The notes under the pieces were generated by a model, which saw only the letters and a program-made list of their open reading frames with translations, ran no database searches and had not been told where the DNA came from. Below are positions 23,094 to 32,432 of a stretch of 64,000 nucleotides of DNA, in pieces. Numbering within the stretch: the first letter of the stretch is position 1; every line of letters begins with the position of its first letter. A program made the position numbers and the translations under genes. The DNA lies in the NCBI RefSeq assembly GCF_029784155.1, contig NC_073692.1, positions 436,333,228-436,397,227 on the forward strand, read 5' to 3'. The DNA is from Uranotaenia lowii (taxonomy: Eukaryota; Arthropoda; Insecta; Diptera; Culicidae).

Positions 23094-24081
23094 TAGTTGA
23101 CATAAATTTACTTGCTCCCAGCCTGCTGAGTATACGGTCTTGGTGCGGTAGAGGGTAGGCGTCCAGACGCGTGCGCTCGTTCAGACGCCTCGCATCCAAA
23201 CATAAACGTACCTCCCCGGTAGGTTTGATTACTGGTACCGTGCTTAAAGACCATTCACTTTTACTTTTCTCAATTACTACTTGCTCTAAGAGTTTGTCAA
23301 TTTCTTTATTAATTTTTGCTTGCATCGCAGGCGATGTAGGATATGGATTTATTCGAATTGGTGGAGACGCATGGTACTCCTCCTTTATTTCGATTTTATG
23401 CGAAGTTAGATGGGTCTCACCTAGTATCTCACCATCCATTGCAACTTTGAAAAGTTGTTTAACTTGTTCGAGCTTTTGCTCCTGCTCATCATTTAACTCC
23501 CACTTTCCCTCTGAGAGCGGCGTCGTATCTTCGGCGTAGCTTATGCTACCGACGTCGACGCTCGAATTATTTGTCGTTATAGTGGGTTTAATATCGAATG
23601 CGCGCCAAAAGTCTTCAAATCCTAGTATGAGTTTTCGGTTGAGTTCGGGTATTACAAAGGTTGGGAGAATCTTGGTTTTATTGTTAAAAGTGATCGGTAA
23701 ATATACGAAACCTTTAGCTGGAATCGTGCACCCATTTGCCGCCTTAACTGTGACCTTTGTTGGAAACAGCTTAAGATTCAAATCTCTAATCAGTTGCTCG
23801 CAGCCTCCCCCCAACAACGAACGTTGAGCACCGCTATCAAGCAGGCCTATTAGTTCTGTGCCAAGAACGTTCACTTTAGCGAACGGTCTCCCATCACCAT
23901 GCAGCTGGATAAAAATTTCTTCTACTAGAGGATCATCATCGTAATCGGTTTCATTCACCGGTTTATACCCGAAAGAGTTTAGTCGTGCATTTAAGGAATT
24001 CAACGAAGGATTTGATTTGCTGGTTAGATCAGACTGCCTTCTCAGTCTGACTCCTGCGTGTTTTTTTGACAATACGGACAA
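23056..24081 (-). CDS. Gypsy pol, upstream frame: protease and RT fingers
   Basis: It is expressed by -1 frameshifting from gag, with which it overlaps by 40 nt; the nominal Met at 24081 is not needed. The aspartic protease has LLDSGAQRSLLG (catalytic D82-S-G) and a LILGFEDFWRAFDI follow-up. The RT then starts, with VIKPTGEVRLCLDARRLNERT and TIDLSKAF (first RT catalytic Asp, residue 331). The frame ends five residues later at a run of eight T (minus strand; plus 23070-23077) where seven would keep the frame into the downstream part at 23093-20847. The two frames together cover a complete RT, so a one-base homopolymer expansion is the break. Confidence 0.92.
   Translation of the reverse strand: MSVLSKKHAGVRLRRQSDLTSKSNPSLNSLNARLNSFGYKPVNETDYDDDPLVEEIFIQLHGDGRPFAKVNVLGTELIGLLDSGAQRSLLGGGCEQLIRDLNLKLFPTKVTVKAANGCTIPAKGFVYLPITFNNKTKILPTFVIPELNRKLILGFEDFWRAFDIKPTITTNNSSVDVGSISYAEDTTPLSEGKWELNDEQEQKLEQVKQLFKVAMDGEILGETHLTSHKIEIKEEYHASPPIRINPYPTSPAMQAKINKEIDKLLEQVVIEKSKSEWSLSTVPVIKPTGEVRLCLDARRLNERTRLDAYPLPHQDRILSRLGASKFMSTIDLSKAFFSDPT
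24029..24066 (-). promoter_or_regulatory. Programmed -1 ribosomal frameshift signal at the gag/pol junction
   Basis: The minus strand carries the slippery heptamer A AAA AAC (24066-24060) in the correct gag phase (CAA AAA AAC), then a 9-nt spacer (24059-24051), then a perfect 8-bp hairpin: TCAGACTG (24050-24043), loop AGAAGG, CAGTCTGA (24036-24029). The gag stop codon (24044-24042) spans the last two stem bases and the first loop base. Slipping back one base moves gag (codon starts at positions 2 mod 3) exactly into the protease frame (0 mod 3). Heptamer, spacing and stem-loop all match canonical -1 sites; function is inferred. Confidence 0.88.
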
Positions 24082-26390
24082 GAGCTAGTAAGAACATCTG
24101 CAAAACCGCATAATCTACAGAACTTTCGACGGTTTTTAGGACACTCTATATAGTGATGACCTTCAGTCCGACAGTTGTAACAAATTCCAATCGGAGGGCG
24201 CTTGTATTGATCAACCAAAACTTGAAGTGTACTCTTAGCAGTTCCTTGCAAGTTCACTAGAGGATTTTCCTCCTTCTTTTCCTTCACCTTTACTCCCTGT
24301 TTTTCCTCTTCCCCTTTCCTCGCGCTTTTCCCATTTTCTTTAATCGATTCTCTATTGCGGTTTTTGAAAACTTTTGTATAATTATCTTTTCTAAAATCTT
24401 GCTGATTGCTTACTTGAACCTCTCCAACTTGGTTGGTTCTAGCTCGAGAATAGTTCTCGGGAGTTTTCTGATACATACTCCAATTATTCGCGTCTATGAT
24501 ACGACCGTATTTCCGAAGTTTTGTTAACGAATTTAGATTTTTCCCTGTTAAGGCGTTTTTGTAGTCGTGGCGCAAATTGCGCCAGACTATCTTAAACTTT
24601 TTCTTTTCCGAGAGTTGTTTTGTCATAGATTGGAAAATTTTTTGTAAGTCATGGTAAAAGTCTATAAATTTTTCGTTTCGAGCATGTCGCCTATTGGTGG
24701 CTTGAACTTCCAGTTGAAAGTCATTATCTGGAGGCAAAAATTCTTTTCTCAGTTCTTTGAGAAGCTCAGACCAATTCTTAAAATCCCTGTTTTCTACTCC
24801 ATCAATGAACCAATCTTTAGCACGACCACTAAAAAGGTGTATCGCTGATCGGAACATTTCTTTTTCTGAAATTTCTTCAGCTCTCATGCGCATATTTATT
24901 TCCTTTAAAAACTCTGCTAATTTTCTCCCTCCGTCCTTCCCCTCGTATCGAAGTCTCCACTCTGATACGGGTATTCTTTTTACTCTTCCTCGCTTTTCCT
25001 TCTCTTCTTTCCTTCTACGCTTCTCTTTTTCTGCTCTTTCTTTACGCTTTTCTTTTTCGCGACGATTTCTATATCTCACGAAATCCGACGAGCTTTCCGA
25101 GCTCGTGTCGGATGAGATGGAATAAAAATCCGAACTTGAGTGGGTTGAAGTTGAACTTTTAGAAGCATCTCTCTTAGATTTTCTGAAACCTTGCAATTTA
25201 GAATACTTCTTCAGTTCAGGTTTAGACTTGCGAGGTATCGTTTCGGATGCAGAACTGAGATCGAGCTCAGAAGATGTTGAAGTGAAATTTTTACTTATAA
25301 CTTTTTTATATCTTTCTGATCTGCTTTTGCTGTGTTTATCATTTCTATTTCTTTTCAATTTTTGCTCGTGATTGCGTGAATGTGATTGTTTCATAGCTGT
25401 GAAATCTCTTTTGGGTTGACGCGAATGTTTGCTAGATTCATATTTGCTATCTGATAAGCTGATATCATCAGATGTTGTTTGCGTTTGAACACTATCAGTT
25501 ATCAAACGATTGCTTTTTGTTGTAAATTCATTTTTGATTTTAGAATCTACTCGACCCAATATTTTCTCTAGCTTTTTCTTCTTTTCAATCTCTTTTTCAA
25601 GTTCTTTCTTTCTTCTCACTTCCCACTCAATTTCTTTTTCCCTGCTTCTTCTCTCCTGTTCGGAGGTGTTCAGAACGAAGGTTTTGAAAACTCCTATCAA
25701 TTGTTCGATATTTTCCCTATTATTACCCTGATCGTAATCGTTTAACACTTTCAATATAGCATCTGTACGAGACCTAGAAGATTCTATTTCTTTTTGTTTC
25801 CGCACTACCGAAGCGGAGGCTGTTCCAGCTACGTTAGAGTCCTCATTTAAGGCTGTAATCGTTTCATTAAGTGATACTATTTCTCCGCGAACTTCATCGA
25901 GTGCTTGCGAAATGTCGTGATTAATCGGATGATTTGATGTTGAGTTTTCTACTACTGGTTGGTCAGAGAAATGCTCGTCGAGCAGTGTCTCGAGAATATT
26001 TTCCATTTCCTCGATTTGTTTTGCATGTTTTCTAGCATCTAATGCTCTCGACAAGTGGGCCATTCTAACCGAGTAGTGAACTAACCGCGTTTTAATTTTG
26101 TCCTTTTGACGCCTGCCTAATCTGGGGTTTTGTAAAGTCTTTTTAATTTGTTCGATTCTGTCCGTGGTGGTTTCTAGCTCTTCTGATGAAGATCTCCACG
26201 TTCTTGCGAAGGCTGTGGGATTGTAACCCGACTCCCTTTCTTCTTTTACCCTTTCTGCTAACTTTCGGCGTTTTGTAGATTCACTATCGTCAAAATGAAA
26301 AAGAATATTCCGAATAAGAAGCTCGTGCTCCACTTCATCGATTTCTAGATGTGAAACGATCATATTCTTGTATTGCTCTTGTAAATCCAT
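24042..26390 (-). CDS. Gypsy Gag polyprotein, 782 aa, with zinc knuckle
   Basis: Gag assembles the particle and packages RNA. It starts MDLQEQYKNMIVSHLEIDEV at the first ATG after the leader. Residues 1-300 are charged and predicted helical (runs such as EKEIEKKKKLEKIL near 270, likely coiled coil). Residues 300-470 are rich in Ser, Lys and Arg. About 470-640 is a capsid-like domain (VSEWRLRYEGKD ... FSGRAKDWFIDGV ... WSELLKELRKEFLPPDN). C737-X2-C-X4-H-X4-C750 is a CCHC knuckle, followed by a C-X2-C-X9-C-X2-C array (758-774) unlike a second CCHC. The frame is intact. The long N-terminal extension makes it larger than usual for Ty3/gypsy. Adjacent genes and the frameshift site confirm the role. 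Confidence 0.9.
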   Translation of the reverse strand: MDLQEQYKNMIVSHLEIDEVEHELLIRNILFHFDDSESTKRRKLAERVKEERESGYNPTAFARTWRSSSEELETTTDRIEQIKKTLQNPRLGRRQKDKIKTRLVHYSVRMAHLSRALDARKHAKQIEEMENILETLLDEHFSDQPVVENSTSNHPINHDISQALDEVRGEIVSLNETITALNEDSNVAGTASASVVRKQKEIESSRSRTDAILKVLNDYDQGNNRENIEQLIGVFKTFVLNTSEQERRSREKEIEWEVRRKKELEKEIEKKKKLEKILGRVDSKIKNEFTTKSNRLITDSVQTQTTSDDISLSDSKYESSKHSRQPKRDFTAMKQSHSRNHEQKLKRNRNDKHSKSRSERYKKVISKNFTSTSSELDLSSASETIPRKSKPELKKYSKLQGFRKSKRDASKSSTSTHSSSDFYSISSDTSSESSSDFVRYRNRREKEKRKERAEKEKRRRKEEKEKRGRVKRIPVSEWRLRYEGKDGGRKLAEFLKEINMRMRAEEISEKEMFRSAIHLFSGRAKDWFIDGVENRDFKNWSELLKELRKEFLPPDNDFQLEVQATNRRHARNEKFIDFYHDLQKIFQSMTKQLSEKKKFKIVWRNLRHDYKNALTGKNLNSLTKLRKYGRIIDANNWSMYQKTPENYSRARTNQVGEVQVSNQQDFRKDNYTKVFKNRNRESIKENGKSARKGEEEKQGVKVKEKKEENPLVNLQGTAKSTLQVLVDQYKRPPIGICYNCRTEGHHYIECPKNRRKFCRLCGFADVLTSSCPYCQKNTQESD

Positions 26391-26936
26391 TTTAATAAAA
26401 TAATGTTTTTGCCAAACAGAGAATAAAAATGAATCAACGAAACGTATTTTGCCAAATAAAAATGATTATTGATGTTTTATCAGCGAAATTATCGATGAGA
26501 AAATTCCCCCCTCTTCTACTTTTGTCAGTCAAGACCCCAATTTAATTCTTTTCAGATTTTTACGAAAATAATCATGAGACTGATGAAAAATACGAAAGTA
26601 AGTATGTGCAGGTAAATGATAAGAACAATTTTTCTGAGCTTTGTTTACGAATTGACTTTTCATGAACTTTATTAAGGGTTAGAACAAAATTGCTTTTTGC
26701 AAAAATAAACACTTTTTTACGGGTACGCGCACTAGTAGACGCGCGACCATTACATATTATCGCCTTTGCAAAATTGAAGAAAAAGCAGTTAAATGCAACT
26801 GTTAAAGTAAAGTGTTCCACCAAACCCTTGAGCAAGCTTTCCCTCCTCAATCTCCCTGCGAAAATTTTCCCTATCTCACTCCAAAAGTGCAAATATTGAA
26901 AATCAGACCAGTTTTGCTTTTAAGTTGGGCGCCATT
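26391..26936 (-). promoter_or_regulatory. Gypsy leader with primer-binding site (26922-26934)
   Basis: Two bases inside the 5' LTR end, the minus strand reads TGGCGCCCAACTT, the start expected for a primer site complementary to a Lys tRNA 3' end (TGGCGCC class). The remaining 530 bp before gag are an untranslated leader. A minus frame inside it (26892-26572) has no recognisable content. Confidence 0.75.
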
Positions 26937-28349
26937 TATTACTTGCTCACTCTGAAGGAGGTCACCAATAGCCCCTAGTTGCTGGTCAAGCCACGGCAAC
27001 CGTCTGGGGTGGGCTACATACGCCTCTTTTGATGGGCCAGCTAGAGCTTGAGAACCACTAAGGCACAAGGTCGGCTCTCGCTTTATGAGACTGGTCGGAT
27101 ATCCAATAAAAACACTACGGACTCTGGTAAAAATGTTATGTATTATAAAACTTACGTTCGTGTAGTGTGGGTGTGTATAGTGTACTCTGCTGCTGCTGTC
27201 GCTGGTACCGGCCGGCCGTAACGGGTCCAATTCGTCGCTGCGCTTCCAACCGTGGTCGTCAACTGACCATTCGCAGCGATGGAACCGGAGGGTAGTTGTT
27301 TGAATTCTTACGAACCCGTTTGAAGGGATCAAACAACACCCTCTGGAACCAGATCGAGGCAAGTCGGTTTGGCGGTTATGGTTGCCCTCGATGCTAATTT
27401 CCAGCTGGTGCTCTGGATGGTACCCGCAGCGCTTACGCTCCGCAGGCTCCTCGACAGAGCAACGGAACCCGATGGACTGCTACGCTACAGGCTCTGAGTT
27501 GTTGGAGATTTTCCGCTTTAGTTGTCCACTGTATTCATTGGGTCCTTTGCCTCTTGGGACGGCAATTTGGTGGACCCAACTAGCGGATGGACACGGGATG
27601 GTCGGGACCTTCGGGGTAGTAATTCGGTTCAGCTGCCCAGTTGCCACGTGTAACCGAATGCAGTGTCCAGTCAGATTAAGGAACACGACGCTTATGATTC
27701 CGACTAAGCCACGGATTTGGCTCACCGAACCGTTCGCCTGGTGTGAACCGTAGTTTGGTAGGGTTACTTGGCCGGAATCTCTGCCCAGAACTTTAGGGGT
27801 CCTAAGTGGGAGCTTTGGTTAGGATGGGATAACTATTTATAATATCGAACACTCACTTGACTTAGTAGATATTCTTAATGCTTCTGGCTCTTTCCACTTA
27901 TAATTTATATATTGGCTTTACTCCACGATTTACTAATATTTAAGTTTCACTAGAACACTTAACTGTCGTCTAGTCACTCTCGTGGTTGTAGGTGGAAAGA
28001 TCTTATTAAGTCAAAGTGTTAGTTACCCATCCTTACCAGCTTCCGTTTCATTTTCCGTTGACGTTTATCATTTTCCAAATACCCGTTACTGTTCAGTAAG
28101 TGTTATGTGTATTTGTAAGTGTTATGAATTTTTGAATTTCTGAAAGTCCATTGGAGTGTTTTTTCAATTATTAATTATTGAACCTATCTCCTAATCTTTC
28201 CTATTTAACAATTTTGTGTTCTTTTCATACATAATAAGGCAGGAAAATCGTCGATATTTAATCGACGAACCTCTTGAGCACTCAGAAGGAATGCTTCAAG
28301 TGGCTCGCTCTCTGTGGGTTCAATGGGGCAAAATACCCTAACGGTTACA
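26937..28349 (-). repeat. 5' LTR of the gypsy element, 1,413 bp
   Basis: It pairs with 18454-19871 and has the same termini. It is followed inward by the primer site and flanked outward by GTAC and BEL/Pao gag sequence. The variable patch corresponds to about 27058-27155. An ATTTAATCGACGAA segment and GC-rich middle are shared exactly with the partner. Confidence 0.92.
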
Positions 28350-28353
28350 GTAC

Positions 28354-29262
28354 CCGGATGTACGGCAAAGGAATGGACTGGTTTATTTGGTTGCGTTGCG
28401 AATTCGGGTTAGTATTGACTAGTTCGTTGGGAGATACGATAGTGTTATTTGCTCCGCGAATTGGCGAAATGTCGAAAGACATCAACTGTGCCTTAAAGGA
28501 ATTTCTAGCGCCTTGGTTCACCTGGCCGGAACTTGACTTGGCCTCTACAAACTCTCTATTTCTTTTGGGAATCGCTTCCGTCTGGCTAGCGACCTGATTC
28601 TCGCCTACATCACTCTGTGTAGTCAACTCATTGATAACTGGCCTACCTTGAATGTTTCTTGTCGGAACACCTGTGTCCTTTAAACCTGTAGCAACTTGGG
28701 CCAAAGTTGAACTTGCCGTCATGGGCGCGCAACGCCACCGCTGTACTTTCTGTATGCTGGTTGAAACAGATGACCGACTACTTCGAGCATCGTCCTCCAT
28801 AATATCCGCTTCTAGGCAACGAAACCTCTCCTTGTGGTATTGTTCGTCCACCTCCAGTTGCCGCAGTTCTAACTCAACGTCACGGGCTCGACGTTCCAAA
28901 TCTAGCTGTTTCTTTTTCAGCTCTCGCTCCGCCTCGAGTCTCTCGAGAGTCAGCTTTGTTCTGGTGCGGGAAATCGAGGTGGTAGAACCAACCACCGATA
29001 TTGCTGCTGGTCCTCGAGAATGTTCAGTGACTTCGGCCAGGCGAACGGTATCTTCCGGCATCGCCGTAGCAGTATCTTCAGGAACGGGCTGGCAGTTCCG
29101 GCACACGAAACTTCGTTCACTTATGCTGCTGCTTACTCCAACGCAAGCGAAGTGCCACCAACTATCGCAACGGTCACACGCTACCATTTCTTCGGTATCT
29201 TTCTCTTTGCAAGCCTGGCAATTGTACCCTTCACCGGCCGGCACCTTTTTGCTCGATAACAT
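28354..29262 (-). pseudogene. BEL/Pao gag N-terminus with PHD finger and coiled coil
   Basis: It starts MLSSKKVPAGEGYNCQACKE. A C4HC3 PHD-type zinc finger is complete: C15, C18, C29, C32, H37, C40, C54, C57, with the VACDRCDSWWHFACVGV core. Residues about 100-155 are a charged heptad region (LERLEAERELKKKQLDLERR), likely coiled coil, followed by a Ser/Asn-rich linker. PHD fingers at the gag N-terminus are known from insect BEL/Pao elements; in chromatin proteins they bind histone H3 tails, so a targeting role is conceivable (inference). The frame runs into the gypsy LTR at 28349 and stops at once. The capsid half continues at 18449. Confidence 0.88.
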
Positions 29263-29634
29263 CGTTCAGAAATTTTTTAGTTTGTTGAGGTAGGAAAGGT
29301 ATTTTCGGTTCCGTTTTTTGAGCAACTCCGATCGACGGTAATAATGCTAAAAACTATATTATAATGGATAAGTTCATAATGTTCTAGAAGCTGGTTACAA
29401 TTTAAGGACTTACATTTCTGGTATCCTAACCTTGCTTATCCCTAACCTCCAACAACTCAAAAATCCTCCTGGATGTATATAGTTATCTAAATCGCGGAAG
29501 TGGGAGTTTGATTAGAACTAGTAGTAAATAAACGTTTATTGATACCTACTGGGTGATGTATATTTCACTCGAATCTACTAACTGGTTCGTAAAAGAGATA
29601 AATTGAAATAACTCGCGTGGCTGACCTGCCAACA
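29263..29634 (-). repeat. BEL/Pao 5' LTR plus leader (approximate)
   Basis: On the minus strand a sequence beginning TGTTGGCAGGTCAGCC at 29634 precedes gag. TGTT starts are usual for BEL/Pao LTRs, and a CAATAAACG polyadenylation-type word lies at about 29540. The LTR 3' edge and primer site could not be fixed because no second LTR copy is in the window; about 50-100 bp nearest gag should be leader. Confidence 0.55.
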
Positions 29635-30246
29635 ATTCGGTGTTAAGTGATATCTGTCAATTCATCACGTCGCAAACTGTCATCACCGCCAGTGCGGTAG
29701 AAAATATTCTTTTTAGGAAGGTCGTCTTAAGGCCGTTCATGAAGTCCGCAACAGGCGTTTTTTTTTCTCAGAGCCAAAAATTTAATTCAATTATCGTTTA
29801 ACTAGAAAATTATAAGTAATAAGGGAACCATTTTTGTGTAAGTGCTCGGTAGAAGTTTTCTATGAGTTTTTGATACTTTTTGTTTTATTGAAACTTCGTT
29901 GGGAAGCGTGGAGTTGCGTATCAATCACTATAAGAGTTCAGTACTTTTTTCTGAATAATTAAAACGTTTCGCTCGGTGCAATCTATTGAATTTTTCGATT
30001 TGGTTGGCAGGGCCTCGTGAATATTGATTTAATGCTAGCCGTGGTTTCGAGTAACCAGTAGAATGAAGTTTGATCGGTACTGCACCGGTCATGAATTGCT
30101 TTTTATGTATGTTTTTTATAAGTTCACTTGACACTTTAAGCCATTTGTTCGCAAACACTCATTATCTGTGCACGTACCTTAGAATAAGCATAACTCTCTT
30201 GCAACATAACAACTTTCGCCGAGAGAGTCACACAATAGTCTGTAAG
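29635..30246. other. Spacer between BEL/Pao and a hAT element
   Basis: Nothing recognisable except TCTGTAAG at 30239-30246, the left target duplication of the next element. Confidence 0.4.
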
Positions 30247-30828
30247 CAGCGATGCCATGCCGATTTTCCGGTATTTATACCTAATTTTGAGCAAAATTTT
30301 GACCAAGTATCGGTATATACCGATTACCGATTTTTGGCAAAACATACTGATTTCATACCGATTTTTAAGATTTTAACTCAAAATTCATCCCACTTCTACA
30401 TTTCCACTTCATTCAAGCTATCTTCGTGAAGGTCTCGTAAAAGAAGACAAAGTTCGGTAGCTGGCGTGGCGTAACTTTTAACTGTACAACTTTTGAAGTA
30501 TTCTGCAAAGATCTCCACGGCTTACTCTCATAATTCGTTCAGTTGTTTGCGCTGTTTTGTTCCTTTGTTCTGTCAAATGATGCACTATTATGGCACTCGA
30601 CCTCAAAGCCAATGGACTAAGCTCAAGGCTGATATAAGACCTTCTGCGACTGCCAATAGAAGTTCCTTAAGGTCAATCTCAATTAACGATCGCATTAAAG
30701 CTCTTGTCTCGTGATATGCTAACTTTTCAAGGAAATACATACACCATTTGAATATAATCATAATCCTTGTTCAACTCGTAGCCAGATGGGGTATGTCGAG
30801 ATTTAAAGTGCAATCAGATAAATGGTAT

Positions 30829-31322
30829 CCCAGTAAACATGAATCGACAGAGAGGTAACTCAAATCGCCAGAGGGATCGTAACGATCTCTCTGGCGATTT
30901 TGCATCATCACATCGTTAGAGAGGAACACACCATACGCGTGCCTTGGGTGAGTGACACGAAATAATCTAAGACACGCCCTCCAGAGAAACACACGAAAAC
31001 AACCCGAATCGTGTCTGTATGTTTCTCTTCGAGACGCGTGTCTGCCTGCCTGCGAGCGAAGTCGACTGCTACGATTGAAAGCACGCATATAAATAAACAC
31101 GGAGATTAATGCGACCACACCGTACGAGAGTACGATTCAAACTGATTTCGCATGTACGCATTCGTATTCGTTGCCTCTAGGTATCTCGGCAGAACAAACC
31201 GAATGATATTATTTGCGTTCTTGGAGTGTCACCGAAATTAACCGTTTTATTCTAAGTTCGGTGACTCAACTCTCAATTTTTTGTCATGCTCTGTCGATTT
31301 TTGAGAGGACGCGCTTACTGGG
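30829..31322. mobile_element. Nested TIR element with CCCAGTAA ends, 494 bp
   Basis: CCCAGTAA at 30829 and TTACTGGG ending at 31322 are inverted. ATCGACAGAG lies just inside the left end and its complement CTCTGTCGAT just inside the right. No clear target duplication was found. It contains a strong hairpin (30862-30900). Confidence 0.6.
30862..30900. repeat. Near-perfect 18-bp-arm hairpin
   Basis: AAATCGCCAGAGGGATCG, a 3-base loop TAA, then CGATCTCTCTGGCGATTT. The arms pair at 17 of 18 positions. It is probably a structural motif of the nested element. Confidence 0.85.
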
Positions 31323-32432
31323 ATGTAATATCATCGGTATAGTCTTCGATCCTTCTGCATCTTGTTAGCCAAATAAATTATATCATAAGTACCTAAACTG
31401 CAGAGATCGCAGAATTAAAGACTACGCCTGGCAAAATGAGTTTCAGTTATAGTAAAACTAAGTGTTTTTTTATCTTTTTCGGAAGAACACCTTCTTTTAG
31501 AGCACATTTCTCATTTATTTTCGCATAAAATTCTTGGATTTTCATATGACTAATGCGTGATTTTTCATAAAATAAAATTATTTTTTTATTGGCTATAAAC
31601 AAAATTAAGCAACCACTCTCTCAACTTTCTGCAATCATTTCTTTTTCTAATCGCTAGAACTTATATCTAATACTAAAAGCTGAATTGGCCAGATTGGCGA
31701 AAATCCATAAATAAAACGAAGACCATAAACTTGGGCCCATATTTACCTCGAGCGTTGAAAAGCAATTGGATTTGTAAGTGCTGACTTTCCTTTAGGTTGA
31801 CCTGGTTCTATTATTGGCTTATCGAATTTATCAAATTTACATCCCACTTTAGCCAGACATCAAAGTCTCAAATTTTTAGTTAATTTACATATATGCCTAA
31901 CCAACGTGTAACCTGAAGGTGCTCGCCATGTCCCTATTTTTTTATCAAACGGTAACTTTAAAAATAAATTTCCATTCAGTTATGAGTACTGGAAAAACAC
32001 TTATTTCGGATTTTCTGCTGAATTTTCATTTGTGATTTTTGCTTTCGTCAGCAAATGCAGATAGTTTTATAATTTAAAAAAAATATAAGTCATAACAAAC
32101 ATAAAGTTCTGTTAAAATTTCAAAACCGTCATTTTGTGTAAACTAGTGTTACCTAGAACCAAGTTACGGAGAAAAAGCAATAATATATGCTAAAACACAT
32201 TTAGTGAGCTAGTTTTGAACTAAAAATGAACATTCATAAGAGTTCTTACACTTGCTGTTTATTGCAAGCTTCTATTTAAAGATAAATGCGTTAGGAGGTT
32301 GAAAATGTAAGCATTTTTAAATATCCACCTCAAATACCGATTTTTATACCGATTTTTAGGATTTTCATACCGATAAAAGATTTTTTTTGGGTTTCAAAAT
32401 ACCGACAGAAATGTGGCATCATTGTCTGTAAG

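Larger units (their letters stand above)
18454..28349 (-). mobile_element. Complete Ty3/gypsy LTR retrotransposon, 9,896 bp, inserted in BEL/Pao gag
   Basis: On the minus strand the order is 5' LTR (28349-26937), primer site, gag, protease-RT-RNase H-integrase, polypurine tract and 3' LTR (19871-18454). Both LTRs begin TGTAACCG and end AGTAATA, and the target duplication is GTAC (28350-28353 and 18450-18453). No envelope-like frame follows pol; the roughly 950 bp before the 3' LTR are non-coding. Identical gene order and a DDE integrase place it in Ty3/gypsy; I do not assign a clade. Pol carries one frameshift and one catalytic-site substitution, so the copy is probably dead although young in structure. 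Confidence 0.93.
30247..32424. mobile_element. Non-autonomous hAT element, 2,178 bp, perfect 8-bp TSD TCTGTAAG
   Basis: The ends read CAGCGATGCCATGCCG and, complementary on the right, CAATGATGCCACATTT; each is flanked by TCTGTAAG (30239-30246 and 32425-32432). Subterminal regions at both ends are packed with ATACCGATTTTT / CGGTATTTATACC words. No transposase frame is present. A 494-bp TIR element sits inside at 30829-31322. The right-terminal 75 bp also exist as a relic at 56845-57133, so this is a family. Confidence 0.85.

Noticed and set aside
26871..27362. A 163-codon minus frame, and related short frames at 18403-18884
   Set aside because: They straddle LTR and leader sequence, are broken in the partner LTR, and contain no recognisable domain.
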